A stretch of 64,000 nucleotides of DNA from Clostridium aestuarii (lineage in GTDB: Bacteria; Bacillota; Clostridia; Clostridiales; Clostridiaceae), in contig NZ_JAPQER010000001.1 of NCBI RefSeq assembly GCF_026735135.1, positions 379,500 to 443,499 of the forward strand. The letters run 5' to 3'. Shown piece by piece: positions 1 to 9,010 of this stretch. How positions within the stretch are numbered: position 1 is the stretch's first letter; every line of letters starts with the position of its first letter. The translations under genes were made by a program, and so were the position numbers. The notes below the pieces were generated by a model that was not told the DNA's origin, did not search any database, and was given only the letters and a program-made list of their open reading frames with translations.

Positions 1-322
1 TAAAATATTCGAAGTCAACATCATGAATATCAACTCCTAATTTTTCACATAAGAACTTTGCTATAGCAAATGTTCCTCCTAAACTTTTAAATGCATTCAA
101 GCCAAATCTATAAGATTCATCTTTTACATAAATCCTAGATACACCTAGTTCCTTAGAAAGCTCATCTAATCTTACTAAAGGTGTAGCTTGATATCCCTTA
201 ATAGATGCGTGGAAATTTCTTACCCCTTCTACCACTTCTTCATTAAATATTTTAGGAAAGCCTTCAGTTGCAATGTCACTCACCACAGCTTTTATTCCAT
301 ATGTCTCATTAACCCTTTCCAT
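1..322 (-). CDS. dpaL: diaminopropionate ammonia-lyase, N-terminal part (cut by window edge)
   Basis: The first 107 residues of a PLP enzyme that, in the DpaL/YgeX family, splits 2,3-diaminopropionate into pyruvate and two ammonia. The motif KDESYRFGLNAFKSLGG near residues 67-83 matches the family; Lys79 is the expected PLP lysine. The ATG at 322 has GGAGGTG seven bases upstream. The 3' part lies outside the window. It is the first gene behind the sigma-54 promoter at 359-375 and next to a sigma-54 activator, the same partnership as E. coli ygeX and ygeV. I infer catabolic use of Dpa, or of compounds yielding it, as a nitrogen and carbon source. The family call is strong; the physiological substrate is inferred. 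Confidence 0.9.
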   Translation of the reverse strand, partial: MERVNETYGIKAVVSDIATEGFPKIFNEEVVEGVRNFHASIKGYQATPLVRLDELSKELGVSRIYVKDESYRFGLNAFKSLGGTFAIAKFLCEKLGVDIHDVDFEYF

Positions 323-358
323 ACATGCACCTCCAAAATAATTGTCACTAATATTATT

Positions 359-375
359 AGCAAAACACATGCCAA
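359..375 (-). promoter_or_regulatory. sigma-54 (-24/-12) promoter of dpaL
   Basis: Read on the minus strand the site is TTGGCATGTGTTTTGCT. It has the invariant GG and GC dinucleotides exactly ten bases apart and matches the consensus TGGCAY-N5-TTGCW. It lies 37 bases upstream of the dpaL ATG, and the upstream neighbour encodes an activator with the sigma-54 contact loop. Confidence 0.9.
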
Positions 376-413
376 CTTTTCATTCGCATGTTTTCTTTAA
401 ATTTTCTGCAATT

Positions 414-515
414 ATTATCATTTTGATAATAATTATGTTTAAAAAAACATTAAAACCTTGAATTTTCAACAAAAATGTCATTATCAAAACGATAATACGA
501 TATCATTTTGATAAT
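414..515. promoter_or_regulatory. three palindromic upstream activator sites, ATTATC-N5-GATAAT
   Basis: Three 17-bp inverted repeats: 414-430 (ATTATC, ATTTT spacer, GATAAT), 480-496 (ATTATC, AAAAC, GATAAT) and 499-515 (GATATC, ATTTT, GATAAT). Their centres are about 50, 115 and 135 bp upstream of the -24 element, the usual distance for enhancer sites of sigma-54 activators. I infer that the product of the 524-2257 gene binds them. Confidence 0.7.
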
Positions 516-519
516 GACA
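476..519. repeat. 14-bp perfect inverted repeat downstream of the activator gene
   Basis: TGTCATTATCAAAA at 476-489 pairs perfectly with TTTTGATAATGACA at 506-519, followed on the minus strand by a short T run. It starts just past the activator stop codon. It could be the activator's terminator, a paired operator (it contains two of the three GATAAT palindromes), or both. Confidence 0.6.
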
Positions 520-523
520 TTTT

Positions 524-2257
524 TTACAAATTATACTTTTTCAATTTTCTATATAATGTCGCAATACCAATTCCTAGTTTTTGAGCAATAATCTTTTTTG
601 AATCCGCATCATTACCATAAATATCGAGAGCTTTCTTTATAATTCTTTTTTCCATTCTATCTAAGTTTAAATCTTCAATTTCCGAACTTACAGAAACATT
701 CTTTATTTTTTCTGGTAATAATTCGTATTTAATTATACCTGGATATTTCAACATATTGATTACATATTCAATTGTATTTTGAAGTTCTCTTACATTTCCT
801 GGCCAAGCATAATTTTCGATATGATTCCAAAATTCATCTTCTATCTTAACAACTTTTTTATCAAATAACTTTGAAAATTTGTTTATAAATCTTGTTGCTA
901 TTAAACGAATATCTTCCTCTCTTTCCTTTAGCGATGGAATATTTAGTGGTATTACATTTAACCTGTAATAAAGATCTTCTCTAAAGGTATTATCTTTTAT
1001 CATCTCTTCTAAGTTTTTATTAGTAGCTGCAATAACTCTTACATTTACTTTAATAGGTTTATTAGAACCTAATCTTACAATTTCTCTTTGTTCTAATACT
1101 CTCAAAAGTTTAACCTGAATATATAAAGGCATATCTCCTATTTCATCTAAAAATAAAGTTCCTTTATCAGCAAGTTCAAATTTACCAAGCTTACCTTTTG
1201 GATCTGCTCCAGTAAACGCCCCTTTAACATAACCAAATAATTCACTTTCAAGTAAATTTTCTGGAATAGCACCACAATTAATAGCAACAAATGGAGCATT
1301 TGCTCTATCACTTTCTTCATGAAGTGCTCTAGCAAACAACTCTTTTCCTGTACCACTTTCACCGTTAATCAATACAGTTGAAGTAGCAGAAGCAATCATT
1401 TTAACTTTATTCTTTAAATTACTTATCTTTCGAGATTGTCCAAATATTTTATCTAAACCAATATTTTCATTTGATGATGTTAAAGCTAAAACATTTTCTT
1501 TTATTAAATCTGCATCTTTAAATATAAACATTTTATTAAAATTACCAATATTAACATCATAAACAGTTCCTATCAAATAATAGTCTAAGTCATTTATCTC
1601 TACCCTATATTCCATTAAATTTAAAATCTGATTTCCTGTTGGTTCCAAATTAATAGTTTTTATTTCACTAACATGTGAATCTAACTTTAACATTTCCCTA
1701 GCAATAAAATTAGTTTTAGCTATAGCTTGCTTTTTATCAAAGACTATTACTCCTTGTTCAATTTTATCTATAATTACATTTAACAAATCAAAAATAGCTA
1801 ATTTTTCATAATTTTTTATAATTTCAAACGCCTTGGATGCTATTAATTCTGAAATTTGATTTAAGAATTCAATAAAAGTATCATAATTTTCAAATATATG
1901 TTTCTTTTGGTTTTCAGTAAAACAAACAAACCCTATAACTCCTATTACCTTATCATTTATCTTTATTGGAGTGCTCATTTCAAAAGTTTCATTACAAATA
2001 TTTTTTTTAGGACATTTCTTACATATTTCATGTTCACCAGGCATTTCTATAACTTTCATTTTTCCTGTTTCGATAACCTTCTTATATACATATCCTTCAT
2101 CAGATATATTCAAATCAACTTTTTCTGCAAACACACCTGTTCCAGCTATTCTATCCAATTTTGCATCAACAATTTCAACATCTACTTTTAATATTTCGGA
2201 CAAGACATTTGCATACCGACTAACGGTATCCTGCATTTTTTTTAACACTTCTTCCAT
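524..2257 (-). CDS. sigma-54-dependent transcriptional activator (YgeV/PrdR-like)
   Basis: A 577-residue enhancer-binding protein. An N-terminal GAF/PAS-like sensory part (about 1-260) carries a cysteine group CKKCPKKNIC at 79-88. Then come the AAA+ domain with Walker A GESGTGKE near 299-306 and the sigma-54 contact loop GAFTGA at 346-351, and a C-terminal Fis-type helix-turn-helix ending in TLYRKLKKYNL. I place the start at the ATG at 2257 because GCGGGGGT lies just upstream; an in-frame ATG at 2317 has no such site. It sits directly upstream of dpaL on the same strand and probably drives the sigma-54 promoter between them. The ligand is unknown; Dpa or ammonia status are guesses. The cysteines could bind metal or an Fe-S cluster. 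Confidence 0.9.
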   Translation of the reverse strand: MEEVLKKMQDTVSRYANVLSEILKVDVEIVDAKLDRIAGTGVFAEKVDLNISDEGYVYKKVIETGKMKVIEMPGEHEICKKCPKKNICNETFEMSTPIKINDKVIGVIGFVCFTENQKKHIFENYDTFIEFLNQISELIASKAFEIIKNYEKLAIFDLLNVIIDKIEQGVIVFDKKQAIAKTNFIAREMLKLDSHVSEIKTINLEPTGNQILNLMEYRVEINDLDYYLIGTVYDVNIGNFNKMFIFKDADLIKENVLALTSSNENIGLDKIFGQSRKISNLKNKVKMIASATSTVLINGESGTGKELFARALHEESDRANAPFVAINCGAIPENLLESELFGYVKGAFTGADPKGKLGKFELADKGTLFLDEIGDMPLYIQVKLLRVLEQREIVRLGSNKPIKVNVRVIAATNKNLEEMIKDNTFREDLYYRLNVIPLNIPSLKEREEDIRLIATRFINKFSKLFDKKVVKIEDEFWNHIENYAWPGNVRELQNTIEYVINMLKYPGIIKYELLPEKIKNVSVSSEIEDLNLDRMEKRIIKKALDIYGNDADSKKIIAQKLGIGIATLYRKLKKYNL

Positions 2258-2416
2258 TATTATAACCCCCGCTTCTTTTGTATAATAATATTTTAAAGTA
2301 CATTTCTCATCTTTCAACTATTAAGTTTATTGTTTATCTATTATTATATCACCGCTTGATATTCCCTAAACATTTAAACTCTACTACTATATTGGATTTT
2401 CAAATTCACAATTTAC

Positions 2417-3307
2417 TTAATAAATTATTTTTTTCGGCTGCCTAAATAAAATAACTGTAATTCCTGCTAATAATACTATTGTTGCTGCAATCCCCGCTTC
2501 TGGTCCAAAGGCTCCCCCTGTAAACCACTCATCTCCTACTAACTTCAACTTCATTATACTTCCAGTAGATATTTTTTCGCCACTTACTTCAAATCCAAAA
2601 ATATTTCCTTGTATCCAATTCCATGCACAATGTAGCCCACAAGCACCCCATAAATCTTCTGTTTTAATTACATAAAGCCCTAAAAATATTCCTACTATTA
2701 TAATATTTATAATAGCAATAACACTTACATTATCATTGAACATATGAAGTAATCCAAATAATAATGCAGAAGAGAACAAACCTAATTTCACATTATATCT
2801 TGCCCCCAGTACATTCATTAGCCAACCTCTTGATAAAATCTCTTCAGTTCCACTTTGTATAATCCATCCAGGCAAAATTATAAGCACACTACTTAATGCC
2901 GCCATTCCTACTGGAGCAGTTGGCGTTTTATCTATAACAATATGACCAGTAATACCAAGTATCATAACTACTGAAGAAAACATTACAACCCCACTAATAA
3001 AACCCATAAAATATTTTTTTATGAAATTTATTTTGCTAAATCCAACACTTGAAATATTACGTTTTTCAATAAATTTTACCCACGTAAATATCACTAGTGC
3101 TACAAATCCAAAACTAAAAATAAGATCAAACATCATCCTAATTGAATTACTACCATATAATGATACTTTAAAAACTTTGCTGGTTACTATACCTAATATT
3201 TCACCACCAATTAAAAAAGCAATAGCTAATATATAAGCAACAATTATATTAGGTAAAAACTTTGCTTTTTTAGCCTCCTTAAACAATCCCCTTTCGTTAG
3301 AAAACAT
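2417..3307 (-). CDS. CPBP family intramembrane metalloprotease
   Basis: A 296-residue multi-pass membrane protein with the CPBP (Abi/CAAX protease) signatures: EEILSRGW (the EExxxR glutamates and arginine), FGLLHMFN (FxxxH) and HCAWNW. These residues form the metal site and active site in this family, which includes prenyl-protein proteases and bacteriocin self-immunity proteins. The start at 3307 has GAGAGGGGGAG upstream. It lies 19 bases downstream of the glycerophosphodiesterase gene and may be cotranscribed with it. The substrate is unknown. Confidence 0.85.
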   Translation of the reverse strand: MFSNERGLFKEAKKAKFLPNIIVAYILAIAFLIGGEILGIVTSKVFKVSLYGSNSIRMMFDLIFSFGFVALVIFTWVKFIEKRNISSVGFSKINFIKKYFMGFISGVVMFSSVVMILGITGHIVIDKTPTAPVGMAALSSVLIILPGWIIQSGTEEILSRGWLMNVLGARYNVKLGLFSSALLFGLLHMFNDNVSVIAIINIIIVGIFLGLYVIKTEDLWGACGLHCAWNWIQGNIFGFEVSGEKISTGSIMKLKLVGDEWFTGGAFGPEAGIAATIVLLAGITVILFRQPKKIIY

Positions 3308-3326
3308 GTTTTTCTCCCCCTCTCAA

Positions 3327-5102
3327 TCATTTTCTATGATTACTTAGTTTTTGCAGTAATATTTTATAATTATCAGTTATTATATTATCTACACCTAAAT
3401 CAATAACTTTCTGCATATCTTCTTCCTCATTGATTGTCCATACATGAACTTCTCTACCAATCATATGAGCATCTGCAACAAATTTTTCTGTAACATTTGT
3501 TTCCTCTACGCTATAAAAATCCACATTTAATTTATGCAAATTTCCTATTGCAACATACATTATATACCCAGTCTTTATTCTAGGTTCCATAGCTTCTACT
3601 TCTTGTATAACATTATAATTTAATGATGTTACAACACAAGAATTGATAATTCCTTTTCTTTTAATTAAATTCACTACTTTTTGCACAAGTTTTTTTTCAT
3701 GTCCATTTGTCTTAATCTCAATGTTTAATTTGATTTTACCCCTAGAATGATCTATAACTTCTTCAAGCGTAGGTATCCTTACCCCTTTAAACCTCTCATC
3801 AAACCAACTTCCTGCATCTAATTGTTTTATTTCATCTAAATTAGCTTCCCAAATATTTTTATCAAGACCTGCTGTTCTACTTAAGCTTTTATCATGAATA
3901 AGTACTACTTTATTATCTTTGGTTTCTTGTACATCTATTTCTGCATAATCAGCTTTATTCTTTATTGCTACATCTATTGCTTCTAATGTATTTTCAGGGG
4001 CATCTTTTGAACTTCCTCTATGAGCTGTTATTTTAACATTATATTTTATACCTTCCATATATTCCATTACAGCTATCGTAAATATAGATGTGAATAACAC
4101 TATACCAACAAACAATGTTATACCTATTTTTTTACTATTAAATATTTTATCAACAAGAGAATTATTATTCTTTTTTTCATCTAATGCTATATCTAGAATT
4201 TCATCATTGTTTAAATGATAAAAAAGTCTTGTTAAATACAGTATTTGAAAAGGTACTACTATAAACGATCCGATACTTCCAAATAAAACCCCAACACCAG
4301 ATATCATTAATATTATATAATCCCAATGTACATTTATTCCACCTATAAATCGGATTATTAAAAATATAACCAATAAATATAACGCTGCCAAGCCACCTAA
4401 TACTAAAGCACTTACTAGTAAAATACCCACAGTTTTTTTTATGAAAGTTTTCAAATTATTTTTTACTAATCTACTACTCTCTTTTAAAGCTTTTTTAGCT
4501 TTTTTATTTTTAAGCATAATAACATGCATTGTAAATATCCATCTAATCGATAAAATAACAAAAACTAATGTTAATATTTTAAGCATTATAAAAAAAATCA
4601 TATTTTGATCTATTACATCTTTTATAAATCCAGGAATTTTAACATCTGATATTAAGCTAGTATAAATCCCCAAATGTAGCCATGGGAATATTATCACTAA
4701 ACACAATACTATTATAAGTCCATCAATTCCTATAAAATGCTTGATTCTTCTCATGCAGTATTTGAAAATGGTATAGTAACTACTTTCTCTACTTTTTGTA
4801 ATAACTTGATGACTAAGTACTATTAGTCCCCCTATTTCTATTAATGTAACTAACACCCCAAAAACAGCTAATAATACTATTGAAATTATTCCTTGAGGTG
4901 ACAATAAAAATCTTGTTAATAATCCATTTGTTATATATGAAAGCCCCCTACTTTTCATCAATAAATTTAAAATTATCTTTAAAAAAGGAAGTAATATAAT
5001 ACCAATTAGGAGTTTTGTACATATCTGATATTTAATAAATCTGCTGAATCCAAATTTAAAGTCATGTAAAATCTGCTTGTACTCCCCCCATAAATTTTTC
5101 AA
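3327..5102 (-). CDS. membrane glycerophosphodiester phosphodiesterase
   Basis: A 591-residue protein in two parts. The first 330 or so residues are a multi-helix membrane domain typical of GDPD membrane-domain proteins; the rest is a GDPD catalytic domain beginning TAHRGSSKDAPENT, with EIDVQ and HD further on, which supply the conserved His, Glu and Asp residues. The family hydrolyses glycerophosphodiesters to glycerol-3-phosphate and an alcohol, here probably outside the membrane or at its surface, in lipid or teichoic acid turnover. The start is TTG at 5102, chosen because AAGGAGGC lies seven bases upstream. A 7-bp inverted repeat at 5176-5194 lies upstream and may be an operator. Confidence 0.88.
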   Translation of the reverse strand: MKNLWGEYKQILHDFKFGFSRFIKYQICTKLLIGIILLPFLKIILNLLMKSRGLSYITNGLLTRFLLSPQGIISIVLLAVFGVLVTLIEIGGLIVLSHQVITKSRESSYYTIFKYCMRRIKHFIGIDGLIIVLCLVIIFPWLHLGIYTSLISDVKIPGFIKDVIDQNMIFFIMLKILTLVFVILSIRWIFTMHVIMLKNKKAKKALKESSRLVKNNLKTFIKKTVGILLVSALVLGGLAALYLLVIFLIIRFIGGINVHWDYIILMISGVGVLFGSIGSFIVVPFQILYLTRLFYHLNNDEILDIALDEKKNNNSLVDKIFNSKKIGITLFVGIVLFTSIFTIAVMEYMEGIKYNVKITAHRGSSKDAPENTLEAIDVAIKNKADYAEIDVQETKDNKVVLIHDKSLSRTAGLDKNIWEANLDEIKQLDAGSWFDERFKGVRIPTLEEVIDHSRGKIKLNIEIKTNGHEKKLVQKVVNLIKRKGIINSCVVTSLNYNVIQEVEAMEPRIKTGYIMYVAIGNLHKLNVDFYSVEETNVTEKFVADAHMIGREVHVWTINEEEDMQKVIDLGVDNIITDNYKILLQKLSNHRK

Positions 5103-5414
5103 TTTAAAGCCTCCTTAAACTTGTCTATTGTATTAATATATATTTTACACATATAATGAAGTAAAATCTACTAATACTGTAGTTGTTCTACAGTTTTATG
5201 ACAGGACTTTGTAATGTTTGTGACATATTAAAATAGAAACATTTTTTGTTGAAAATCCCCTTAAAGATTAGTCCTAAACCAGTTCAATGTAGTGTTAAAA
5301 TTAAAAGCCAAGGAAAAAATTTAGTTTTTTCACAAATTGATCACAAAATTACCACACTTTAAATAAAATTATCACTTAATATTAAAACATACAAAATATC
5401 AAGGAGGTTTGGAT
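5103..5414. promoter_or_regulatory. divergent intergenic region with palindrome ACTGTAG-N5-CTACAGT
   Basis: This 312-bp gap separates the phosphodiesterase from the Fe-S protein gene. A perfect 7-bp inverted repeat (5176-5182 and 5188-5194, spacer TTGTT) lies 74 bp from the phosphodiesterase start and resembles a repressor operator; the regulator is unknown. Near 5332-5350 TCACAAATT is followed by ATCACAAAATT, a short direct repeat in front of the plus-strand gene. I see no coding sequence. Confidence 0.4.
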
Positions 5415-6557
5415 ATGAAATTAAAAAACAAATTAAAATGGATAATTTCAATTTTCTTTTTAGGATTTTCAATATTTGCAGGAATAATGCATCAGATTAA
5501 GGGTGGTGGTCCTGATGGTAGTCCATCAACAGATGCTCTTTGCCCTTTTGGTGGTATGGAAACCCTATATTCGCTTATAACTACAGGAGACTATATAAAA
5601 AAAGTTGAACCTTCATCTTTGATTCTTTTAATTGCTATTATAGTATTAACAATATTGATTGGTAGAGCTTTTTGTGGTTATTTATGCCCACTTGGCACAA
5701 TTCAAAGTATTATAAATAAAATTGCTAAAAAACTTAACATTAAACAAATTAAAGTAAATGAAAATTTAGATAAAATTTTAAGATATGCAAAATACGCTGT
5801 TCTTTTATTAGTATTATATACAACATACAAAGCTGGTGAATTAATTATAAAACCTTATGATCCATGGGCTACCTTTATGCATCTTGGAAATGGAAGTGAA
5901 ATTTTCGAAGAATTTTTAATAGGCTTTGTTTTACTTATTACTATAGTTATATCTTCAGCCTTTATAGAAAGAGCTTGGTGTAAATATTTTTGTCCTCTTG
6001 GTGCAACTTTAGCTATATTATCACCTCTTAGAATTTTTAAAATCAAGAGAAATTCTACAAGCTGTATAAGCTGCACAGCTTGTACTAAAAATTGCCCTAT
6101 GGGCCTTAATATTCATTCTTGTGAAGCTGTTTCTAGCATGGAATGTATTTCTTGTAATGAATGTACTACAAGTTGTCCTGTGCCTAAAACTTTAGAAATG
6201 AAAAAATGGAATTTTAAACTTTCTGTAAATAAAACGGCATCATTAATTATTGCAGTTCTTGTACTAGTCATTGGTTTGAGTGCAATTACAGGACAATTTA
6301 AGACAGCTTCTTCCACTAAAGAAGTTTTAATTGAAAATGGGCAGGCAAATCCAGATAATATAAAAGGTTATATGACTATAAATGATATATGCAAAGAATT
6401 TAATATTGATAAAGATATATTTTTAGAAAAAGCTAAACTTCCTAAAAATACGGATTTAAATACATCTTTAAAAAATCTAAAAACTGATTTTCAAGAAAAA
6501 GGCATAGAATTTGAACCAGATACCGCTCGAAAAGTTGTAAAAGAATTAATAAAATAG
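5415..6557 (+). CDS. NapH/RdxA-like 4Fe-4S membrane protein
   Basis: A 380-residue membrane protein with the NapH-type cysteine pairs CGYLCPLG and CKYFCPLG, followed by a ferredoxin-like region with two CxxCxxCxxxCP clusters (CISCTACTKNCP and CISCNECTTSCP), one more membrane helix and a soluble tail of about 85 residues. NapH-type proteins move electrons between the membrane and an acceptor outside; the partner here is not evident. The ATG at 5415 follows AAGGAGGTTTGG; the earlier TTG overlaps that site and was rejected. The DUF5661 gene follows 83 bases later. Confidence 0.85.
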   Translation: MKLKNKLKWIISIFFLGFSIFAGIMHQIKGGGPDGSPSTDALCPFGGMETLYSLITTGDYIKKVEPSSLILLIAIIVLTILIGRAFCGYLCPLGTIQSIINKIAKKLNIKQIKVNENLDKILRYAKYAVLLLVLYTTYKAGELIIKPYDPWATFMHLGNGSEIFEEFLIGFVLLITIVISSAFIERAWCKYFCPLGATLAILSPLRIFKIKRNSTSCISCTACTKNCPMGLNIHSCEAVSSMECISCNECTTSCPVPKTLEMKKWNFKLSVNKTASLIIAVLVLVIGLSAITGQFKTASSTKEVLIENGQANPDNIKGYMTINDICKEFNIDKDIFLEKAKLPKNTDLNTSLKNLKTDFQEKGIEFEPDTARKVVKELIK

Positions 6558-6640
6558 TGAATGAAAATAGAAACATTTAGCATGTTTTTTGTATTAAGCA
6601 TATAATGTTATTGGTAAATTATTTTCTAGGAGGAACAATA

Positions 6641-7300
6641 GTGCATTTAGGACCATTCATTAGATATCCAGTAACATATAATAACTCTTTAGAAAAAACT
6701 TTAGACTTGATTAAAGAAGCAGTAGAAAATAATATTTATCAAAAAACAACTGAAATAACTATACCTGATATGCTTAACAGGACATCTGTTATGCCAAGAA
6801 CTAGCTTTACTGTCCAAGAAGCAACAAAAATTGCAAAACAGCTTAATATTGATTTTAGCAAGGAAAAATTTGATTTAGAGCAATTCAAAATGGGTTTAGA
6901 TACCGAACTAGAACATGGAAGAAAATATCTTCCTACAAATGTTACAGAAAATGACCCTATTACTACAGGTAAAATTGCTCTAGCACATCTAAGTGAATTT
7001 CCTGATTACTATACAAGACTTGCAAAGCTTGAATCAGAGGCAAAGGCATATTGGGATATGATGAATAAAAAGGAATATACTCCTGACCAATGGGTAATGT
7101 ATATTGAACCTTTAGTAAAACGTGCATTAGCAGAATATAACGCAGAAATAAATTTAGAACACTTATTCCAAGAATTTATTTTATCAGGAGTTTTGGTAGG
7201 ATTAGGTAAAAAACCTCAAGAAGCCATTGAGCAAGTAGAAGAGTGGGAAAAAACAGGTGAATCTCAACTTTTAAAACAGAGTAAAATGATAAATTCTTAA
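6641..7300 (+). CDS. DUF5661 family protein
   Basis: A 219-residue soluble protein. Its middle region (GLDTELEHG, then TTGKIALAHLSEFPDYYTR) matches my recollection of the DUF5661 family, small proteins of unknown function whose conserved His, Glu and Asp residues suggest metal binding. The N-terminal 70 residues contain a second segment, and the helical C-terminus resembles ferritin-like helices. The start is GTG at 6641, chosen because CTAGGAGG ends ten bases upstream. It follows the Fe-S membrane protein on the same strand and ends at a strong bidirectional terminator. I assign no function. Confidence 0.65.
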   Translation: MHLGPFIRYPVTYNNSLEKTLDLIKEAVENNIYQKTTEITIPDMLNRTSVMPRTSFTVQEATKIAKQLNIDFSKEKFDLEQFKMGLDTELEHGRKYLPTNVTENDPITTGKIALAHLSEFPDYYTRLAKLESEAKAYWDMMNKKEYTPDQWVMYIEPLVKRALAEYNAEINLEHLFQEFILSGVLVGLGKKPQEAIEQVEEWEKTGESQLLKQSKMINS

Positions 7301-7307
7301 TACGGAA

Positions 7308-7348
7308 AAATAGAGATAGTCTATGAAAATAACAGACTATCCCTATTT
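7308..7348. terminator. bidirectional intrinsic terminator
   Basis: AAATAGAGATAGTCT (7308-7322) pairs with AGACTATCCCTATTT (7334-7348) with one mismatch. It lies between two convergent genes, with A/T runs on both sides. Confidence 0.8.
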
Positions 7349-7353
7349 CATTA

Positions 7354-8037
7354 TTAACTTGCAGGTTTTTCACCAAAATCAGTATTTACATAGCCTTCTA
7401 ATTCCTTTGATGGTATACTTATCTCAATAAATTCTTTTGCATCATCATCTAAAGGCATATAGTAAAATACTACATCGTCTCCTTTAAAATATATTCTTAT
7501 TCCTTCAGCTTCTAACCCTTCCTTTATTCCCTGTTCCTTAGCTTTTTTATCTAATATTTTTCTAACTTCATCATTATTCTTAATAAAGCTCTCATAATTA
7601 ATTTCATTTGAAGACTTCATATCCAAATTCATACTATCCTTAATTTTTATTTCTCCAAAGTCCTTAATTTTACCTGTTCCTTTATATAATATACTTAATA
7701 TTTCATTATTTGATTTAGTAATTTCATAATCTATATTTACATCATCATATGAATCACTGTTATATTGATCTACAATTTTTTTAAGACTTTGATTCATATA
7801 ATCCATTAAAATCTCACCTACATAATCCTTAACTTGAGGATAATTTATTTTTATATGCTTATCTTTTATCTCTAGTAATTCACTAACTACCTCATACCCT
7901 AATTTTGAACTTTCTTGCTGTTTTTGAACCTTTTGCTGTTGATTTTGTTCAGTAGGTGCTTGTTTTTTAGCTCCACAACCTACAAGAGTAAAACTAACAC
8001 CTAGCATTACATATACAAGTACCTTCTTCATATTCAT
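7354..8037 (-). CDS. lipoprotein of unknown function
   Basis: A 227-residue exported lipoprotein. The N-terminus is a signal peptide ending in the lipobox LVGC, followed by a Gln/Lys-rich linker. The rest alternates charged and hydrophobic strands, and the overall look (KINYPQVKDYVGEILMDYMN) recalls DUF3298/DUF4163-type extracellular domains of PdaC and RsiV; this is a weak resemblance. The start at 8037 is chosen for GGAGG eight bases upstream; the earlier ATG overlaps that site. It is a single gene convergent with the DUF5661 gene. Confidence 0.75.
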   Translation of the reverse strand: MNMKKVLVYVMLGVSFTLVGCGAKKQAPTEQNQQQKVQKQQESSKLGYEVVSELLEIKDKHIKINYPQVKDYVGEILMDYMNQSLKKIVDQYNSDSYDDVNIDYEITKSNNEILSILYKGTGKIKDFGEIKIKDSMNLDMKSSNEINYESFIKNNDEVRKILDKKAKEQGIKEGLEAEGIRIYFKGDDVVFYYMPLDDDAKEFIEISIPSKELEGYVNTDFGEKPAS

Positions 8038-8332
8038 TAAATTTTCCTCCATTACTAAAATATTATTAACTTCTTTTCTTTATTATAAATAAAAAATCCT
8101 TTGCATCAATTACAAAAAAGTTACAAACCTACTTAACATTTTTTATTCCAAAATTCTTAAGTAATTTAATTGTTTGAATGATAGCAAGTTTTAAATTTCC
8201 ATATAACCTAAATCACATAAAGGATTTTGTCATTTTATATCGAATACAGTTATTAATCCAAGTTTAGATTTAACATAGTAAAGCATCATTAATTGTTAAT
8301 TCTTAATTTCTCAGAAAGGAACTTTTATAATT

Positions 8333-8977
8333 ATGGATTCTGAATTATCCTTCAATACAAAGAAAAAAAGCTTTAAATTAGGCTTTTTCCATAAATCAAT
8401 AATAATTTTGGTACTTCTTATTATATTTTTATTTATGTTAAACTCGGTTGCAAAAATATTCAAATTACCTTCTATAACCATCAGTAAAAAGGTAGAAATA
8501 AACTCAACTGTAACTATTGAGCAGATATCAAAAATTTGTTCTTTGGCTTCTGTAAAATATGAATATTCAGACGTGGTTATAAAAAAAGAACCATTATACA
8601 TAAATTCGGTGAAAATACCTTTTACTGAAAAAGGCTTTTTAATAAAGTTTAATGGAAAAATAAATGCCGGAGTAGATGTTATAGACTTTAACAAAACTTC
8701 TGAAGATTCATGTACCATTTTATTAAGTAAACCAAAAATATTAAGTAACTCCTTTGATCCAAACAGTATTTATTATTACGAAAAACATGATGGTTTATTT
8801 AATAAACTTGAAATAGATGAAGATGATAAAGCCATAGCAAATCAGATGAAAATGTTTGAACAAAATAAAAAGGAAGATATATTAAATAAAGCTGAGCAAA
8901 ACGCAAAAGATTCTTTAATCAGCTTCATGAATGCTCTAAGCTTTAAAAATGTAGAAATAAAATTTTCAGAAAAATAG
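8333..8977 (+). CDS. DUF4230 family membrane-anchored protein
   Basis: A 214-residue protein with a basic N-terminus, one membrane helix (about 24-43) and an exterior domain containing VEINSTVTIEQISKICSLASVKYEY, split here by position (about 55-80), typical of DUF4230. The function of the family is unknown. GAAAGGAAC lies upstream of the ATG. The 295-bp gap before it holds AT-rich sequence with no convincing gene; TTGTCA near 8226 is a possible -35 element. It ends at a clear terminator facing the ABC operon. Confidence 0.75.
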   Translation: MDSELSFNTKKKSFKLGFFHKSIIILVLLIIFLFMLNSVAKIFKLPSITISKKVEINSTVTIEQISKICSLASVKYEYSDVVIKKEPLYINSVKIPFTEKGFLIKFNGKINAGVDVIDFNKTSEDSCTILLSKPKILSNSFDPNSIYYYEKHDGLFNKLEIDEDDKAIANQMKMFEQNKKEDILNKAEQNAKDSLISFMNALSFKNVEIKFSEK

Positions 8978-9005
8978 TCTGGAATTTAAAAATAAAATTC
9001 CAGAC
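8977..9005. terminator. bidirectional intrinsic terminator
   Basis: GTCTGGAATTT (8977-8987) pairs perfectly with AAATTCCAGAC (8995-9005). It separates the DUF4230 gene from the end of the convergent ABC operon. Confidence 0.8.
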
Positions 9006-9010
9006 ACATA

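Noticed and set aside
188..400. Plus-strand open frame of 70 codons at the left end
   Set aside because: It is antisense to the start of dpaL and to its promoter, has no ribosome site and no recognisable protein character.
5320..5360. Possible Rex or Fnr/Crp site (TCACAAATTGATCACAAAA)
   Set aside because: It is a direct rather than inverted repeat and does not fit the Rex or Fnr consensus well enough to call.
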